64,000 nucleotides of DNA from Brevibacterium album DSM 18261 (GCF_000426445.1 NZ_KE384526.1:248001-312000); one strand, 5' to 3'. Shown: positions 26,451 through 35,794, numbered from the stretch's first letter. Numbers and translations: made by a program. The notes: generated by a model from the letters alone, not told the origin.

Positions 26451-27623
26451 ATGTCCTTCTCGCTCTCCCCCGACCACACCGGCCACCCGCTCGCCGACAC
26501 GCTCGCCCGGCTGCGCGAGTACCTCGACGGCGAGCTCGCCGACTACGAGGAGTCCCTCGGGCTCACACCGGAGACGCCCTATGACCGGGCGGTGCTGGAG
26601 CCGGTGTGGAAGCGCTCCCGCGAGCTCGGCTTCTACGGCGTGCACCTGCCTCAGGAGTACGGCGGCCAGGGCCTGAGCCACACGGACCTCGCCCTGCTCA
26701 AGGAGGAGGTCGCCGCCTCGGGCCGCATCCTCTCGCAGAGCGTGCTCGGCGACATGGGCGGACCCCTGCGCGCCGGGGCGATCTTCCGGTATGCGACGCA
26801 GGAGCAGATCGATCGCTATCTGCTGCCCGTGGTCCGCGGCGAGCGCGCCTGCTGCTTCTCACTCACGGAGACGGACGCCGGCTCGAACGTGCGTGCGATG
26901 GAAACCACCGCGACGCCCGAGAACGAGGGCTGGCGGATCAGCGGCCGCAAGGTCTTCTCCTCCGCCGGACCGTTCGCGGACTTCTCCGTGCTCATCGCGC
27001 GCATGGCCGGCGAGGAGGAGGCCTATTCCGCGTTCCTCGTGGACCTCGACTCCCCCGGCGTCACGGTGCTGCCCGGTGAGACGCCCATGTCCGGCCAGCA
27101 CATCGAGGCCGACATCGTCCTCGACGGAGTGCGGGTGGAGCGCGGCCAGCTGCTGGGTGAAGTGGGTCAGGGCCTGCGGATCGGCCTGGGCCGAGTGACG
27201 ACCAACCGGCTGCTCCACTGCCCCTCGGTGCTCGGCCAGGCGCGCCGGGTGCTCACCCTCACCCTCGACTTCGTGCGCACCCGGCAGGTCGCGGCCGGGT
27301 CGATGGCCGGGCTCCAGTCCGTCCAGCACACGCTCGCGGAGATGACGACCGACTACTACGCCGCCCGCTCCATGACCTACGACGCGCTGGCGGCACTGGA
27401 CCGCGGCGAGGAAATCATGCCCGAGGCGTTCATGTGCAAGCTGTTCGTCGCGCAGAAGGCCTTCTCCATTGCAGACACCGCCCTGCAGCTGCACGGCAAG
27501 GCGGGCATGGTCCACGGTGCCGAGGTCGAGTGGATCTGGCGCAAGCTGCGGATGTTCCGCATGCTCACCGGCTCGGATGAGATCCAGAAGAACGGCATCG
27601 CGAAGGCGGTGCTGGCCGGCTGA
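26451..27623 (+). CDS. Acyl-CoA dehydrogenase
   Basis: A 390-aa FAD flavoenzyme that introduces an alpha-beta double bond into an acyl-CoA and passes electrons to ETF. It has CCFSLTETDAGSN (FAD/substrate loop), GRKVFSSAGPFADF, the C-terminal LQLHGKAGMVHGAEVEWIWR and RMLTGSDEIQKNGIAK. The usual catalytic-Glu position in this type precedes a Gly-rich loop; here GAEVEWIWRK is the matching region. Second gene of a two-gene operon. Its last 59 bp overlap the 3' end of the convergent siderophore ATPase gene. Confidence 0.92.
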   Translation: MSFSLSPDHTGHPLADTLARLREYLDGELADYEESLGLTPETPYDRAVLEPVWKRSRELGFYGVHLPQEYGGQGLSHTDLALLKEEVAASGRILSQSVLGDMGGPLRAGAIFRYATQEQIDRYLLPVVRGERACCFSLTETDAGSNVRAMETTATPENEGWRISGRKVFSSAGPFADFSVLIARMAGEEEAYSAFLVDLDSPGVTVLPGETPMSGQHIEADIVLDGVRVERGQLLGEVGQGLRIGLGRVTTNRLLHCPSVLGQARRVLTLTLDFVRTRQVAAGSMAGLQSVQHTLAEMTTDYYAARSMTYDALAALDRGEEIMPEAFMCKLFVAQKAFSIADTALQLHGKAGMVHGAEVEWIWRKLRMFRMLTGSDEIQKNGIAKAVLAG

Positions 27624-28434
27624 GCGGTTCCGGCGGACCGGAGTGATGCCTCCCCAGGGGCAGCACGAGCGGTCTGCCGGAGACCGGATCGGGGACGACC
27701 CGGGAGCGCAGCCCGAACACCTCCTCGACGGTCTCCTCCGTGAGCACGTCCTCGCTGGCGCCCTGCGCATGCACCGTCCCGCCGTGCACGGCCACGAGGC
27801 GATCGGCGTACCTCGCGGCCAGATTGAGGTCGTGGAGGACCATCGCGATGGTCGTGCCCCGGCTGCGGTTGAGGTCCGTGAGCAGGTCGAGCACCTCCAC
27901 CTGGTGCGTGACGTCGAGGAACGTGGTGGGCTCGTCGAGGAGCAGGAGCTCGGACTGCTGGGCGAGCACCATCGCGATCCACACCCGCTGCCGCTGCCCG
28001 CCCGAGAGCTCGTCGACGGGCCGCTCGGCCAGCTCCAGCGTGTTCGTGACGGCGAGGGCCTCGGCCACCGCGCGCTCATCCTCGGACGACCAGCGCGCGA
28101 ACACGCCCTGGTGCGGGTACCGTCCCCGGCCCACGAGATCGGAGACGACGATCCCCTCCGGGGCGATGGGCGACTGGGCGAGCAGGCCCATGACCCGCGC
28201 GACCTCCTTCGTGGGCATGCGGTGGATCTCGCGGCCGTCGAGCACCACGCTGCCGCGCAGGGGCGCGAGCAGACGCGCCATCGACTTCAGCAGCGTCGAC
28301 TTGCCGCAGCCGTTGGACCCGACGATGACGGTGATCTCCCCGGGGGCGAGCTCGAGGTCGAGGTCCCTGATGACGGGCGCGTCCCCGTATCCCAGGGCCA
28401 GGCCGCTGGCCGAGAGCTGGTGGTCCTTCGTCAC
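27565..28434 (-). CDS. Iron-siderophore ABC transporter ATP-binding protein (FecE/FepC family)
   Basis: A 289-aa ATPase: Walker A GSNGCGKSTLLKSMA, the FepC-type segment VARVMGLLAQSPIAPEG, signature LSGGQRQRVWIAMVLAQ, Walker B LLLLDEPTTFLDV and the H-loop VLHDLNLAARY. It energises uptake through the two permeases encoded upstream. GTG start with GGAGG 6 nt upstream; 4-bp overlap with the second permease. The last ~30 residues are Pro/Ser/Arg-rich and antisense to the acyl-CoA dehydrogenase gene, so the C-terminus is probably a non-conserved run-on. Confidence 0.93.
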   Translation of the reverse strand: MTKDHQLSASGLALGYGDAPVIRDLDLELAPGEITVIVGSNGCGKSTLLKSMARLLAPLRGSVVLDGREIHRMPTKEVARVMGLLAQSPIAPEGIVVSDLVGRGRYPHQGVFARWSSEDERAVAEALAVTNTLELAERPVDELSGGQRQRVWIAMVLAQQSELLLLDEPTTFLDVTHQVEVLDLLTDLNRSRGTTIAMVLHDLNLAARYADRLVAVHGGTVHAQGASEDVLTEETVEEVFGLRSRVVPDPVSGRPLVLPLGRHHSGPPEPLSRPAPPSRCRSSGSHPSR

Positions 28435-29537
28435 AGTGCACCTCCGGTGCGGGTCTGGCGGATGAGGAGGAAGATGAGATAGGGCGCTCCGAGCACGCCC
28501 GTGACGACCCCGACGGGGTACCGGGTGCCGAACGCGAACTGGCCGATGAAGTCCGCCGCCAGGACGAGCAGCGCTCCCACCAGCGCCGCGGGGATCAGGG
28601 GCGAGCCCGCCGAGGCCGCCCGGCCCAGCAGACGCACGGAGATCGGCCCGGCGAGGAAGGCGACGAAGGAGATGGGGCCGGCCGCCGCGGTCGCGAAGGC
28701 GAGGAGGACGACGGCGAGGAAGATGAGGAGGAGGCGCGTGCGCTCCACGCGGACGCCCAGAGCCGCCGCGGTCTCCTCCCCCAGACGGAGGGTGTCGAGG
28801 TTCCCCGACAGCGAGACGAGCCCGACCGCGCAGACGGCCACGGCGAGCGCGAGCGGCGCCGCCTGTTCCATCGAGGCGTTGCTGAGATTGCCGTTCAGCC
28901 ACCGCATCGCCGTCTGCAGATCCCACTGCGCCGCCCGTGCGAGCACATAGGAGACGAGGGAGTGCAGCATCGCGGAGATCCCGATCCCGATGAGGATGAG
29001 CCGCGTGCCGGACAGGCCGCCCCGGAACGAGAGCAGGTAGATGAGCCCCGCTGTCGCCAGCGCCGCGACCGTCGCGATGATCGAGACCGCAGTGCCGGAG
29101 AGGGAGAGCATGACGATGGAGAACACCGCCGCCGCCGAGGCGCCCGAGCTGATGCCGATGATGTCAGGGCTGGCCAGGGGGTTGCGGAGCATCGTCTGGA
29201 AGGTGATCCCGGCCATCCCGAAGGCCGCTCCGGCGAGCAGCCCCACGAGCGCACGGGGAAGGCGCAGGACGCCCACCGTGAAGGAGGCCCCGGGCACTTC
29301 CTCCCCCGCGAGCACCCTCACGACCTCCAGCGGGCCGTAGACGGCCTGGCCGAACATGAGCGAGACGGCGAACGCCGCGAGCACGAGCAGGGAGAGCGCC
29401 GCGCACACCGTGAGATGGCGGCGCCTGCGCCTCCGGCGGCCCGCGGCGATGTCCGCAGGCACCACCGCGGTCGCGGCGCCGCTCGCGGCCTCGGTGTTCC
29501 CGGCCCCGGCACTCCCTGCCTCCGCGATCCGCCTCAC
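28431..29537 (-). CDS. FecCD-family siderophore permease (second subunit)
   Basis: A 368-aa multi-helix permease (8-10 helices) of the FecD/FepG group: LRLPRALVGLLAGAAFGMAG, RNPLASPDIIGISSGASAAA and LNGNLSNASMEQAAPL are typical. It begins with a GTG whose codon overlaps the upstream stop (GTGA), after an Arg-rich cytoplasmic N-terminus. Forms the membrane pore with the permease encoded at 29534-30604. Confidence 0.92.
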   Translation of the reverse strand: MRRIAEAGSAGAGNTEAASGAATAVVPADIAAGRRRRRRRHLTVCAALSLLVLAAFAVSLMFGQAVYGPLEVVRVLAGEEVPGASFTVGVLRLPRALVGLLAGAAFGMAGITFQTMLRNPLASPDIIGISSGASAAAVFSIVMLSLSGTAVSIIATVAALATAGLIYLLSFRGGLSGTRLILIGIGISAMLHSLVSYVLARAAQWDLQTAMRWLNGNLSNASMEQAAPLALAVAVCAVGLVSLSGNLDTLRLGEETAAALGVRVERTRLLLIFLAVVLLAFATAAAGPISFVAFLAGPISVRLLGRAASAGSPLIPAALVGALLVLAADFIGQFAFGTRYPVGVVTGVLGAPYLIFLLIRQTRTGGAL

Positions 29538-30604
29538 AGCGCACGCACCCGCATGCGCCGGACGATGACGATGAAGAACGGCGCGCCGATGAGCGCCGTC
29601 ACGATGCCGACCTCGAGCTCCTCCGGCCGGGCGATGAGGCGTCCCGCGACATCGGAGACCGTCAGCAGGACGGCCCCGGCGAGCGCGGTCAGCGGCAGGA
29701 GCCACCGGTGGTCCGGCCCGAAGACCATGCGGCACATGTGCGGGACGACGAGGCCGACGAAGGCGATCGGGCCGGCCGCCGCGGTCGCCGCCCCGCAGAG
29801 GAGCACGGCGGCGAGGGCCGCGACGATCCGCGTGCGGCCCGCCTTCGCACCGAGACCGCGCGCCATCTCGTCCCCCAGCGCGAGCGCGTTGAGCCCGCGC
29901 GCGCTGACCAGGGCGAGGACGAAGCCGGTGAGCAGGAACGGCGCCACCCGGGCGAGGGTGTCGAACGCCGCGCCCCCGACTCCGCCGATCTGCCAGAAGC
30001 GGAACGCATCCATGACCGCCGCGTGCGGGAGGACGACGGCGGACACGAGGGACGTGAGCGCCACCGAGGTCGCGGCACCCGCGAGCGCGAGCTTCAGCGG
30101 CGTCGCTCCGCCTCGCCCCAGCGACCCGACGGCGTACACGAACACCGCTGTCACGCCCGCGCCCAGCAGGGCCGCCCAGATGTATGCGTGCGGGCTGGTC
30201 ATGCCGAAGAAGGTCATGCCCGTGACGACGGCGAGGGCGGCGCCGTTGGTGATGCCGAAGATGCCGGGATCGGCGAGCGGGTTGCGCGTGAGTCCCTGCA
30301 GGAGCGCACCGGAGACGCCGAGCGCGGCACCTGCGACGACCGCCAGCAGCGTGCGGGGGACGCGCTTGGCGACCGCCGCCTCGGCGAGCGTCCCGTCCGC
30401 GCCGGTCATGCCCGCCGTGATGTCCGCGAGCGTGACCCCGCGGGCCCCGAAGGCCACCGACGCCGCGGCTGCCGCGACCAGCGCGAGGACGAGGATCGTC
30501 AGCGCCGTCGCGCGGACGGAGCCCGACCGCCGCCTCCCGGCGAACGGCGAAGGACGGGGCGCCGGACGCGGAGGTGCGCTCGCGGGTGCGTGGAGTGTGC
30601 TCAT
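29534..30604 (-). CDS. FecCD-family siderophore permease (first subunit)
   Basis: A 356-aa permease of the FecC/FepD group with 8-10 helices. Landmarks are KRVPRTLLAVVAGAALGVSG, TRNPLADPGIFGITNGAALA and GPIAFVGLVVPHMCRMVFGP. The soluble N-terminus is Pro/Ala-rich. It lies 26 bp downstream of the binding-protein gene and overlaps the next permease by 4 bp. Confidence 0.92.
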   Translation of the reverse strand: MSTLHAPASAPPRPAPRPSPFAGRRRSGSVRATALTILVLALVAAAAASVAFGARGVTLADITAGMTGADGTLAEAAVAKRVPRTLLAVVAGAALGVSGALLQGLTRNPLADPGIFGITNGAALAVVTGMTFFGMTSPHAYIWAALLGAGVTAVFVYAVGSLGRGGATPLKLALAGAATSVALTSLVSAVVLPHAAVMDAFRFWQIGGVGGAAFDTLARVAPFLLTGFVLALVSARGLNALALGDEMARGLGAKAGRTRIVAALAAVLLCGAATAAAGPIAFVGLVVPHMCRMVFGPDHRWLLPLTALAGAVLLTVSDVAGRLIARPEELEVGIVTALIGAPFFIVIVRRMRVRAL

Positions 30605-30630
30605 GGTGGGAAGGCTTCGTCCGCGGAGGC

Positions 30631-31689
30631 TCAGTCCTGCTTCGCCTTCGCCGCGGCGGCGTCGAGCGTGGCGAGGTAGCCGTCCATGTACTCCGAGCCG
30701 ATGTTGAGCGGGGAGGGGTTGGAGACCGCGGCCTCGGGCGCATCGGCCGGGAGCCAGGCGATCGAATCGCGCTCGACCGCGGGGATCTTCGACATGAGCG
30801 GATCCTCCTGCATGATCTTCTGCTGGTCGGAGTCCGTCGACACGACCATGACGTCCGCGTCCGCGAAGGTCTCCGCTGCGGTCTCCGTGCTCTCGGAGCC
30901 GTTGAACTGCTCATTGCCCTCCGAGGCCCGGGTGACGGCCTCGGGGATCTCCATGCCGAGCTCCGGGAAGAGCTGCACGCGAGGGTCGTTCACCGTGAAA
31001 TAGGAGAAGGTGCTCGTGTCGGTGGGCTCCACGTATGCCCACATCGCCGAGGTGCCCGCGAGGTTCTCGTGCTCCGCGACCTTGTCCGCGAGGACGCCCT
31101 CGAGCTCCGCGACGACCTCCTCACCGCGGGCCTCGAGGCCCAGTCCCTTGGCGTCCTGCGCGAGCGTCTCCTGCCACGTGGACCCCCACGGGGTCTCCGG
31201 GTAGGCGATGACGGGTGCGATCTGGGAGAGGGTGTCGTACTCCTCCTGGGTGAGCCCGGAATAGCCCGCCAGGATGACATCGGGCTCCGAGGCGGCGACC
31301 GCTTCGAAGTCGATGCCGTCGGTGGGGTCGAAGGTCTCCGGCATCTCCGCACCCATCTCCTCGACCTTCTCCTCGACCCAGGGCAGCACGCCGTCGCCGT
31401 CGTCGTCGCCCCAGACGGCCGCCTCCATGATGACCGGGACGACGCCGAGGGCGAGTGCGGCCTCGTGGTTGCCCCAGGCGATCGTCGCGACGCGTTCCGG
31501 CTGCGCCTCGACGGTGGTCTCGCCGAACGCGTGCTCGACGGTGACGGGGAAGCCCTCGCCAGGGGCGCCTCCGGTGTCGACCTCCGCGCCGCCGTCCGCG
31601 GCGCCGGAGCCCGAGCAGGCGGAGAGGACGAGGGCGGAAGCGGCGAGCGCCGCAGTGGTGCCGAGAGCGGTGCGACGAATGGTGCGCAT
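30631..31689 (-). CDS. Iron-siderophore solute-binding lipoprotein
   Basis: A 352-aa class III periplasmic-binding-type lipoprotein: signal peptide with lipobox LVLSAC (Cys about residue 25), then a Gly/Asp/Glu-rich linker and the FepB/BtuF-like fold (RVATIAWGNHEAALALGVVP; EAVAASEPDVILAGYSGLT; IAWLPADAPEA). It captures a ferric siderophore at the cell surface and hands it to the two permeases. First gene of the four-gene operon and controlled by the DtxR-type box upstream. Confidence 0.92.
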   Translation of the reverse strand: MRTIRRTALGTTAALAASALVLSACSGSGAADGGAEVDTGGAPGEGFPVTVEHAFGETTVEAQPERVATIAWGNHEAALALGVVPVIMEAAVWGDDDGDGVLPWVEEKVEEMGAEMPETFDPTDGIDFEAVAASEPDVILAGYSGLTQEEYDTLSQIAPVIAYPETPWGSTWQETLAQDAKGLGLEARGEEVVAELEGVLADKVAEHENLAGTSAMWAYVEPTDTSTFSYFTVNDPRVQLFPELGMEIPEAVTRASEGNEQFNGSESTETAAETFADADVMVVSTDSDQQKIMQEDPLMSKIPAVERDSIAWLPADAPEAAVSNPSPLNIGSEYMDGYLATLDAAAAKAKQD

Positions 31690-31795
31690 GGGTGGTCGTC
31701 TCCTCGGGCCCGCACGGGCCCCGTCGAAGGGTCGATTGCGAAAACTCTGCGTGCCCTAAATCGGCCGATCCGGGCACGGAGGACAGCGTACATCA

Positions 31796-31814
31796 TTAGC
31801 TGAGGCTAACCTCA
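31796..31814 (-). promoter_or_regulatory. DtxR/IdeR/DmdR-type iron box
   Basis: TTAGCTGAGGCTAACCTCA matches 16 of 19 positions of the dyad TTAGGTTAGGCTAACCTAA recognised by iron-dependent repressors in actinobacteria. It lies about 105 bp upstream of the siderophore-binding-protein gene, next to a TACGCT -10-like box, so Fe(II)-repressor would block this promoter when iron is plentiful. Confidence 0.85.
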
Positions 31815-31854
31815 CCGCTACGAGAACCGGCTCGGCGCCTTCCGCGACCAGAAA

Positions 31855-31911
31855 CGAGTGAGCGCTTCGTATCGGGTTCCGGCGGGGAATCCGACACGAA
31901 GCGCTCACTCG
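31855..31911 (-). terminator. Long hairpin after cysE
   Basis: Outer 16-bp perfect arms (31855-31870, 31896-31911) enclose a further 9-bp stem with one G-U pair. It lies 28 bp beyond the cysE stop and between cysE and the divergent siderophore promoter. No T-tract. Confidence 0.6.
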
Positions 31912-31938
31912 GCGATGCGTGCTGGGGGCGAGGTCGCC

Positions 31939-32625
31939 TCAGATCCAGAGGGCGGGATCCGTGAGCAGACCGTCGGGCGTGGGGCGGCCCTCCTCGTCCA
32001 CGGGCCGCGCCTGAGGGAACTTCACCTTTGCGGGCACACCCACCGCAGTGGCCTCGGCGGGCACATCCTTGACGACCACCGCATTGGCGCCGACCGCGGA
32101 CTCGCGGCCGAGCACCACCGGGCCGATCACCTTGGCGCCCGAGCCGATCACCACCCCGTCCTCCACCGTGGGGTGGCGCTTCTCCTGCTTCATGGAGCGC
32201 CCGCCCAGAGTGACCTGGTGGTAGAGCATGACGTCATCGCCGATCTCGGCCGTCTCCCCGATCACCACGCCGTTCGCATGGTCGATGAAGAAGCGGCGGC
32301 CGATCGTCGCCCCCGGATGGATCTCCACGCCCGTGAGGGTCCGGACCGCCTGGGAGAGCAGCCGCGCAGGGATCTGGCCCCTGCCCTCGGGCAGCCGCCA
32401 GAGCCGGTGGATGCCCCGGTGCGCCCAGATGGCGTGGAGCCCCGGATACGAGATCGCGATGACGAGGTCGTTCCGTGCGGCGGGATCGCGGCGCCTGGCC
32501 GTGTCCAGGTCCTCCCGCAGCGCGTGCCGCACCGCGGGGCGGGACAGCCCGTAGGCAGTCACCGCCCCGGCCGCGAGCAGAGCGCCCCCCATCGCCTTCC
32601 GTGCGAATCCGCGCAGTGCAGTCAT
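31939..32625 (-). CDS. cysE: Serine O-acetyltransferase
   Basis: A 228-aa hexapeptide-repeat acetyltransferase making O-acetylserine from serine and acetyl-CoA, the first step of cysteine synthesis. [20 protein letters not shown] and [20 protein letters not shown] are the left-handed beta-helix repeats with the catalytic His, followed by [20 protein letters not shown]. It starts 7 bp after the cysK stop on the same strand, so cysK and cysE are translated from one message. The N-terminal 30 residues are more hydrophobic than usual. The last 25 residues are a Pro/Asp-rich tail. Confidence 0.94.
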   Translation of the reverse strand: MTALRGFARKAMGGALLAAGAVTAYGLSRPAVRHALREDLDTARRRDPAARNDLVIAISYPGLHAIWAHRGIHRLWRLPEGRGQIPARLLSQAVRTLTGVEIHPGATIGRRFFIDHANGVVIGETAEIGDDVMLYHQVTLGGRSMKQEKRHPTVEDGVVIGSGAKVIGPVVLGRESAVGANAVVVKDVPAEATAVGVPAKVKFPQARPVDEEGRPTPDGLLTDPALWI

Positions 32626-32632
32626 GGGCGGA

Positions 32633-33562
32633 TCACACGTCCATGTACTCCGCGAACAGCGGCGTCGTGAGGTAGCGCTCACCGAAGTCCGGGAGGATGA
32701 CGACGACCCGCTTGCCCTGGAACTCCTGCCGGGAGGCCACGGTCTCCGCGGCCGCGAGGGCCGCACCGGAGGAGATGCCCACGAGGATGCCCTCGTCCCT
32801 GGCCAGCTGGCGGGCGGTTTCGAAGGCGACCTCGTTGTCCACAGCCTGCACCTCGTCGTAGATCTCGGTGTCGAGGACCTCGGGGACGAAGTTGGCGCCG
32901 ATGCCCTGGATCATGTGCGGGCCGGCCTCGCCCTCGCTCAGCAGCGGGGAGGCGGAGGGCTCGACGGCGACGAGGTGCGCCTCGACCCCGGCGGAGCGGA
33001 ACGCCCGGCCCACGCCCGTGATGGTGCCGCCCGTGCCGATGCCGGAGACGAAGACGTCGACCCTGCCGTCCGTGTCCGCGACGATCTCGGGGCCGGTCGT
33101 CGCTTCGTGGATCGCGGCATTGGCCTCGTTGGCGAACTGGCGGACGAGCACGGCGCCCTCGGCGGCCAGCGACTCCGCCTTCTCGACGGCGCCGCGCATG
33201 CCCTCGGCCTTGGGGGTGAGCTCGAGCTTGGCCCCGAACGCCCGCAGCAGGGCGCGGCGCTCTTTGGACATGGACTCCGGCATCGTGAGGACGACCTCAT
33301 AGCCGCGGGCCGCGCCGACCATGGCCAGGGCGATGCCGGTGTTGCCGCTCGTGGCCTCGACGATGGTGCCGCCGGGCTGCAGCTGGCCGGACTTCTCCGC
33401 GGCGTCGATCATCGCCACGCCGATGCGGTCCTTGACGGAGTTCGCCGGATTGGAGGACTCGAGCTTGGCGACGATCTCCGCGCCCGTGCGCTCGCTGGCC
33501 CGGTTAAGGCGGACGAGCGGTGTGCCGCCGACGATCTTCGTGACATCAGAGTGAATGGTCAT
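32633..33562 (-). CDS. cysK: Cysteine synthase A (O-acetylserine sulfhydrylase)
   Basis: A 309-aa PLP enzyme replacing the acetyl group of O-acetylserine with sulfide. The PLP lysine is in [11 protein letters not shown] (residue about 44), the Asn/Thr substrate loop is [12 protein letters not shown], and the phosphate-binding loop is [13 protein letters not shown]. The C-terminal [15 protein letters not shown] is typical, though the family Ser after LPD is replaced by Phe (often S-G-E-R). GGAACGGAAGAAGGA precedes the ATG. Operon with cysE. Confidence 0.95.
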   Translation of the reverse strand: MTIHSDVTKIVGGTPLVRLNRASERTGAEIVAKLESSNPANSVKDRIGVAMIDAAEKSGQLQPGGTIVEATSGNTGIALAMVGAARGYEVVLTMPESMSKERRALLRAFGAKLELTPKAEGMRGAVEKAESLAAEGAVLVRQFANEANAAIHEATTGPEIVADTDGRVDVFVSGIGTGGTITGVGRAFRSAGVEAHLVAVEPSASPLLSEGEAGPHMIQGIGANFVPEVLDTEIYDEVQAVDNEVAFETARQLARDEGILVGISSGAALAAAETVASRQEFQGKRVVVILPDFGERYLTTPLFAEYMDV

Positions 33563-33615
33563 AGGTCCTTCTTCCGTTCCTTCGCGAGTGGGCCGCTGGC
33601 TGCGGTCCCGTGAGG

Positions 33616-33634
33616 GTCCCGTCCCGGACGGGAC
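33616..33634 (-). promoter_or_regulatory. Hairpin in the cysK leader region
   Basis: GTCCCGTCC and GGACGGGAC pair with one nucleotide between, in the 241-bp gap upstream of cysK. A TAGGAT -10-like box on the minus strand lies further upstream near 33750, giving a possible long 5' leader, with an 8-codon open frame (MRRTTISS) near its start. A regulatory leader is possible but not shown. Confidence 0.3.
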
Positions 33635-33803
33635 GCAGGTGGATCACTTCATGACGTGCGAGGAACGCGTCACCGGCATAGCGCGTGAGCTCCTCGCTCA
33701 TACACCAGCCAATGGCTTCAGCTGCTGATAGTCGTGCGTCTCATCGATCCTAACCGCCCCGGGGATGCGGATGTTCCCGCGGGGTCAGGTCGTCGCGGCG
33801 GGG

Positions 33804-34952
33804 TCAGGCCGCGGCCGCGGGTCCGCGCCTCACCCGGGTCGAGGTCACCTCGATGAGCTGCGCCTCGATGAGGTCTTGCCACCACACGGCGAGCTCCGGG
33901 ACCTCGGCCATGGACATCGCGTAGACGGTCTCGTCGCCGGGCTCGGCCTCGACCCTCCGGCCCACGCCCTTGGCCCTGATGCCGAGCATCTCGGCGACCG
34001 GCTCGATATCGGCGCGGCGAAGGCCGCCGGAGCGGGCGACGGGACGGCCCTCCCCCACCCATGCGAGCAGCGCGGACACCGCCGCCGAGGCGGGACTCGG
34101 CTCCGAGGAGGAGCTCAGTTCCGGGACGGGGCTCGCCTCCGCAGAGGGACGCTGTCCCGAGGCTGCCTCGGGAGCGGACTCAGGCTCAGCCTGCTCAGCG
34201 GCGGGTGCGGGCGCGGTCTCCTCGGCGGCGGGCTCCGGTGCCGCGAAGACCTCCCGGATGTCAGCGACGCCGGGGGCCTCACGGGTGAGCAGCTCCTGGG
34301 CGAGCGCGGCGACCCCGGTCTGCCGCTTCCGGGCGAGCACGGTGAGGAAGCCGGCCACGGCCAGGGCCGTGCCCTCCAGCACGGCGGTGCCGCCGTAGCG
34401 CGTGATGAGGCTGCCGAGGGCGTCGTGGGCGCGGCCCTTGCGCGCGATGGCGAGCACATCGGTCGCGACGGTGCGGGACTTCCTGTCCCAGCGCATGTCC
34501 CGGGGCACCTTGGGGGCGGGGACCACCAGCATGCCGGCGCCGAGCTCGGGATCGGTGTGCCACGCGTCGACGAGCTCGAGAGCGGTGCCGATGACATGGG
34601 CCACCGAGGGCAGGGAAGCGGAGGCTTCGGGCTCCACCGCGCCGAGGATCGCCTGGGCGACGGGGAGCTGGCCGGCCGCGACAGCCTCGGCGACCTCTCC
34701 CAGCAGGGCGAGCGCCTGCACCCGGCTCCGCCCCTCCGCGGTGAACAGCTGTTCGTTGCGGCGGCGGGTTGCGCGTGCCAGCGCTGCGTCGAGTTCGTCC
34801 GGGTCGATGCTCGCGGGATCGTCGAGGTCGACCCCCTCCTCCTCGATATAGGGGGCGAGCTCCGCCAGGGTCTCGTCGGTCGGCCCGGATGTGCGGGCGA
34901 GGCCGGGGGCGGTCTCCGGGCTGGAATCGGGGATACCAAAAGCGCTGGACAT
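33804..34952 (-). CDS. Conserved-looking hypothetical protein, 382 aa
   Basis: I do not recognise the family. Visible features: an acidic N-terminus (YIEEEGVDLDDPASIDPDEL), an Ala/Leu-rich helical middle (about 60-240, with EVAEAVAAGQLPVAQAILGA), an Ala/Pro/Glu low-complexity linker (about 250-305), and a compact C-terminal domain with GLRRADIEPVAEMLGIRAKG that could be a helix-turn-helix-like fold. No signal peptide or membrane segment. The ATG at 34952 follows TAGACT at 7 nt, so it is probably leaderless; the open frame runs much further upstream, but that extension overlaps def in antisense and is rejected. Confidence 0.7.
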   Translation of the reverse strand: MSSAFGIPDSSPETAPGLARTSGPTDETLAELAPYIEEEGVDLDDPASIDPDELDAALARATRRRNEQLFTAEGRSRVQALALLGEVAEAVAAGQLPVAQAILGAVEPEASASLPSVAHVIGTALELVDAWHTDPELGAGMLVVPAPKVPRDMRWDRKSRTVATDVLAIARKGRAHDALGSLITRYGGTAVLEGTALAVAGFLTVLARKRQTGVAALAQELLTREAPGVADIREVFAAPEPAAEETAPAPAAEQAEPESAPEAASGQRPSAEASPVPELSSSSEPSPASAAVSALLAWVGEGRPVARSGGLRRADIEPVAEMLGIRAKGVGRRVEAEPGDETVYAMSMAEVPELAVWWQDLIEAQLIEVTSTRVRRGPAAAA

Positions 34953-35078
34953 TCTCGCGAGTCTAACGAACGGAGTGTGAGCGCCTGCCCGGCTCGCACG
35001 GCACCGGCGGTTGAGATGCGTCACTGTCGCGCCCGTGCAGGCCGGGAGGACGGGGGTGCCGCGGATACGATGGGGGTC

Positions 35079-35705
35079 ATGTCTATCCATCCCATCGTCG
35101 TGTACGGCGAGCCCGTCCTCCACCGCCGGGCCGAGGCCGTGACGGTCTTCGACGACGCACTCCGCACCCTGGTCAGCGACATGTACGAGACGCTGAGGGC
35201 CTCGAACGGCGTGGGGCTGGCGGCCACCCAGATCGGGGTGGGGAAGCAGATCTTCGTCTACGACGCGGATGACGAGGATGCCGGCGTCCGCCGCCGCGGC
35301 GTGTTCATCAACCCGATCCTCGTGGGCTCCAAGGTGCCCGAGGGCCGGCCGGACGCGGAGACGGAATCGGAGGGCTGCCTGTCCGTGCCCGCCCTGGACT
35401 TCCCCCTCAAGCGGAGTGAGAAGGTCACGATCACCGGGGTCGACGAGAACGGCGAGACGGTCTCCCTCGCCGTCACCGGCTGGTTCGCCCGCATCATGCA
35501 GCACGAATACGACCACCTGCAGGGCACCCTCTACGTGGACCACCTGCAGGACAGGTGGAAGCGCCGCTGGAAGCGCGCACAGAAGGCCGAGGGCTTCGAC
35601 CGGCCGGGGCTGTCGTGGCTGCCGGGGGTGGACCCGGACCCGTTCGGCCACGATGCCGTGGATGAGGGCGCGGATGCGCGCGGGCCGGGAGCCGGGGAGG
35701 CCTGA
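35079..35705 (+). CDS. def: Peptide deformylase
   Basis: A 208-aa metalloenzyme removing the N-formyl group from new proteins. All three active-site motifs are intact: GVGLAATQIG (G-x-G-L-A-A-x-Q), EGCLSVP (Cys ligand) and QHEYDHLQG (two His ligands and the catalytic Glu). The C-terminal extension of about 35 residues is charged and Asp/Gly-rich. The ATG at 35079 is taken because TACGAT lies 7 nt upstream (leaderless) and the protein then begins MSIHPIVVYGEPVLH as in the family; an in-frame ATG 9 nt upstream overlaps the -10 box. Confidence 0.94.
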   Translation: MSIHPIVVYGEPVLHRRAEAVTVFDDALRTLVSDMYETLRASNGVGLAATQIGVGKQIFVYDADDEDAGVRRRGVFINPILVGSKVPEGRPDAETESEGCLSVPALDFPLKRSEKVTITGVDENGETVSLAVTGWFARIMQHEYDHLQGTLYVDHLQDRWKRRWKRAQKAEGFDRPGLSWLPGVDPDPFGHDAVDEGADARGPGAGEA

Positions 35706-35710
35706 GCCCG

Positions 35711-35794
35711 CAGCCGTGCGCATGCGGTCGCGCGCATGCAGTCGTGCACCTGCGGCCGTGCGCATGCCGCAGCACGCCTGAGCGTCCCCGCCTG
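35711..35794 (+). repeat. Degenerate 14-bp tandem repeat, six units
   Basis: Six consecutive 14-bp units run from just after the def stop, the best resembling CAGCCGTGCGCATG and CGGCCGTGCGCATG, each ending in ATG or CTG. The array occupies most of the gap between def and the YccF gene. Confidence 0.6.
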
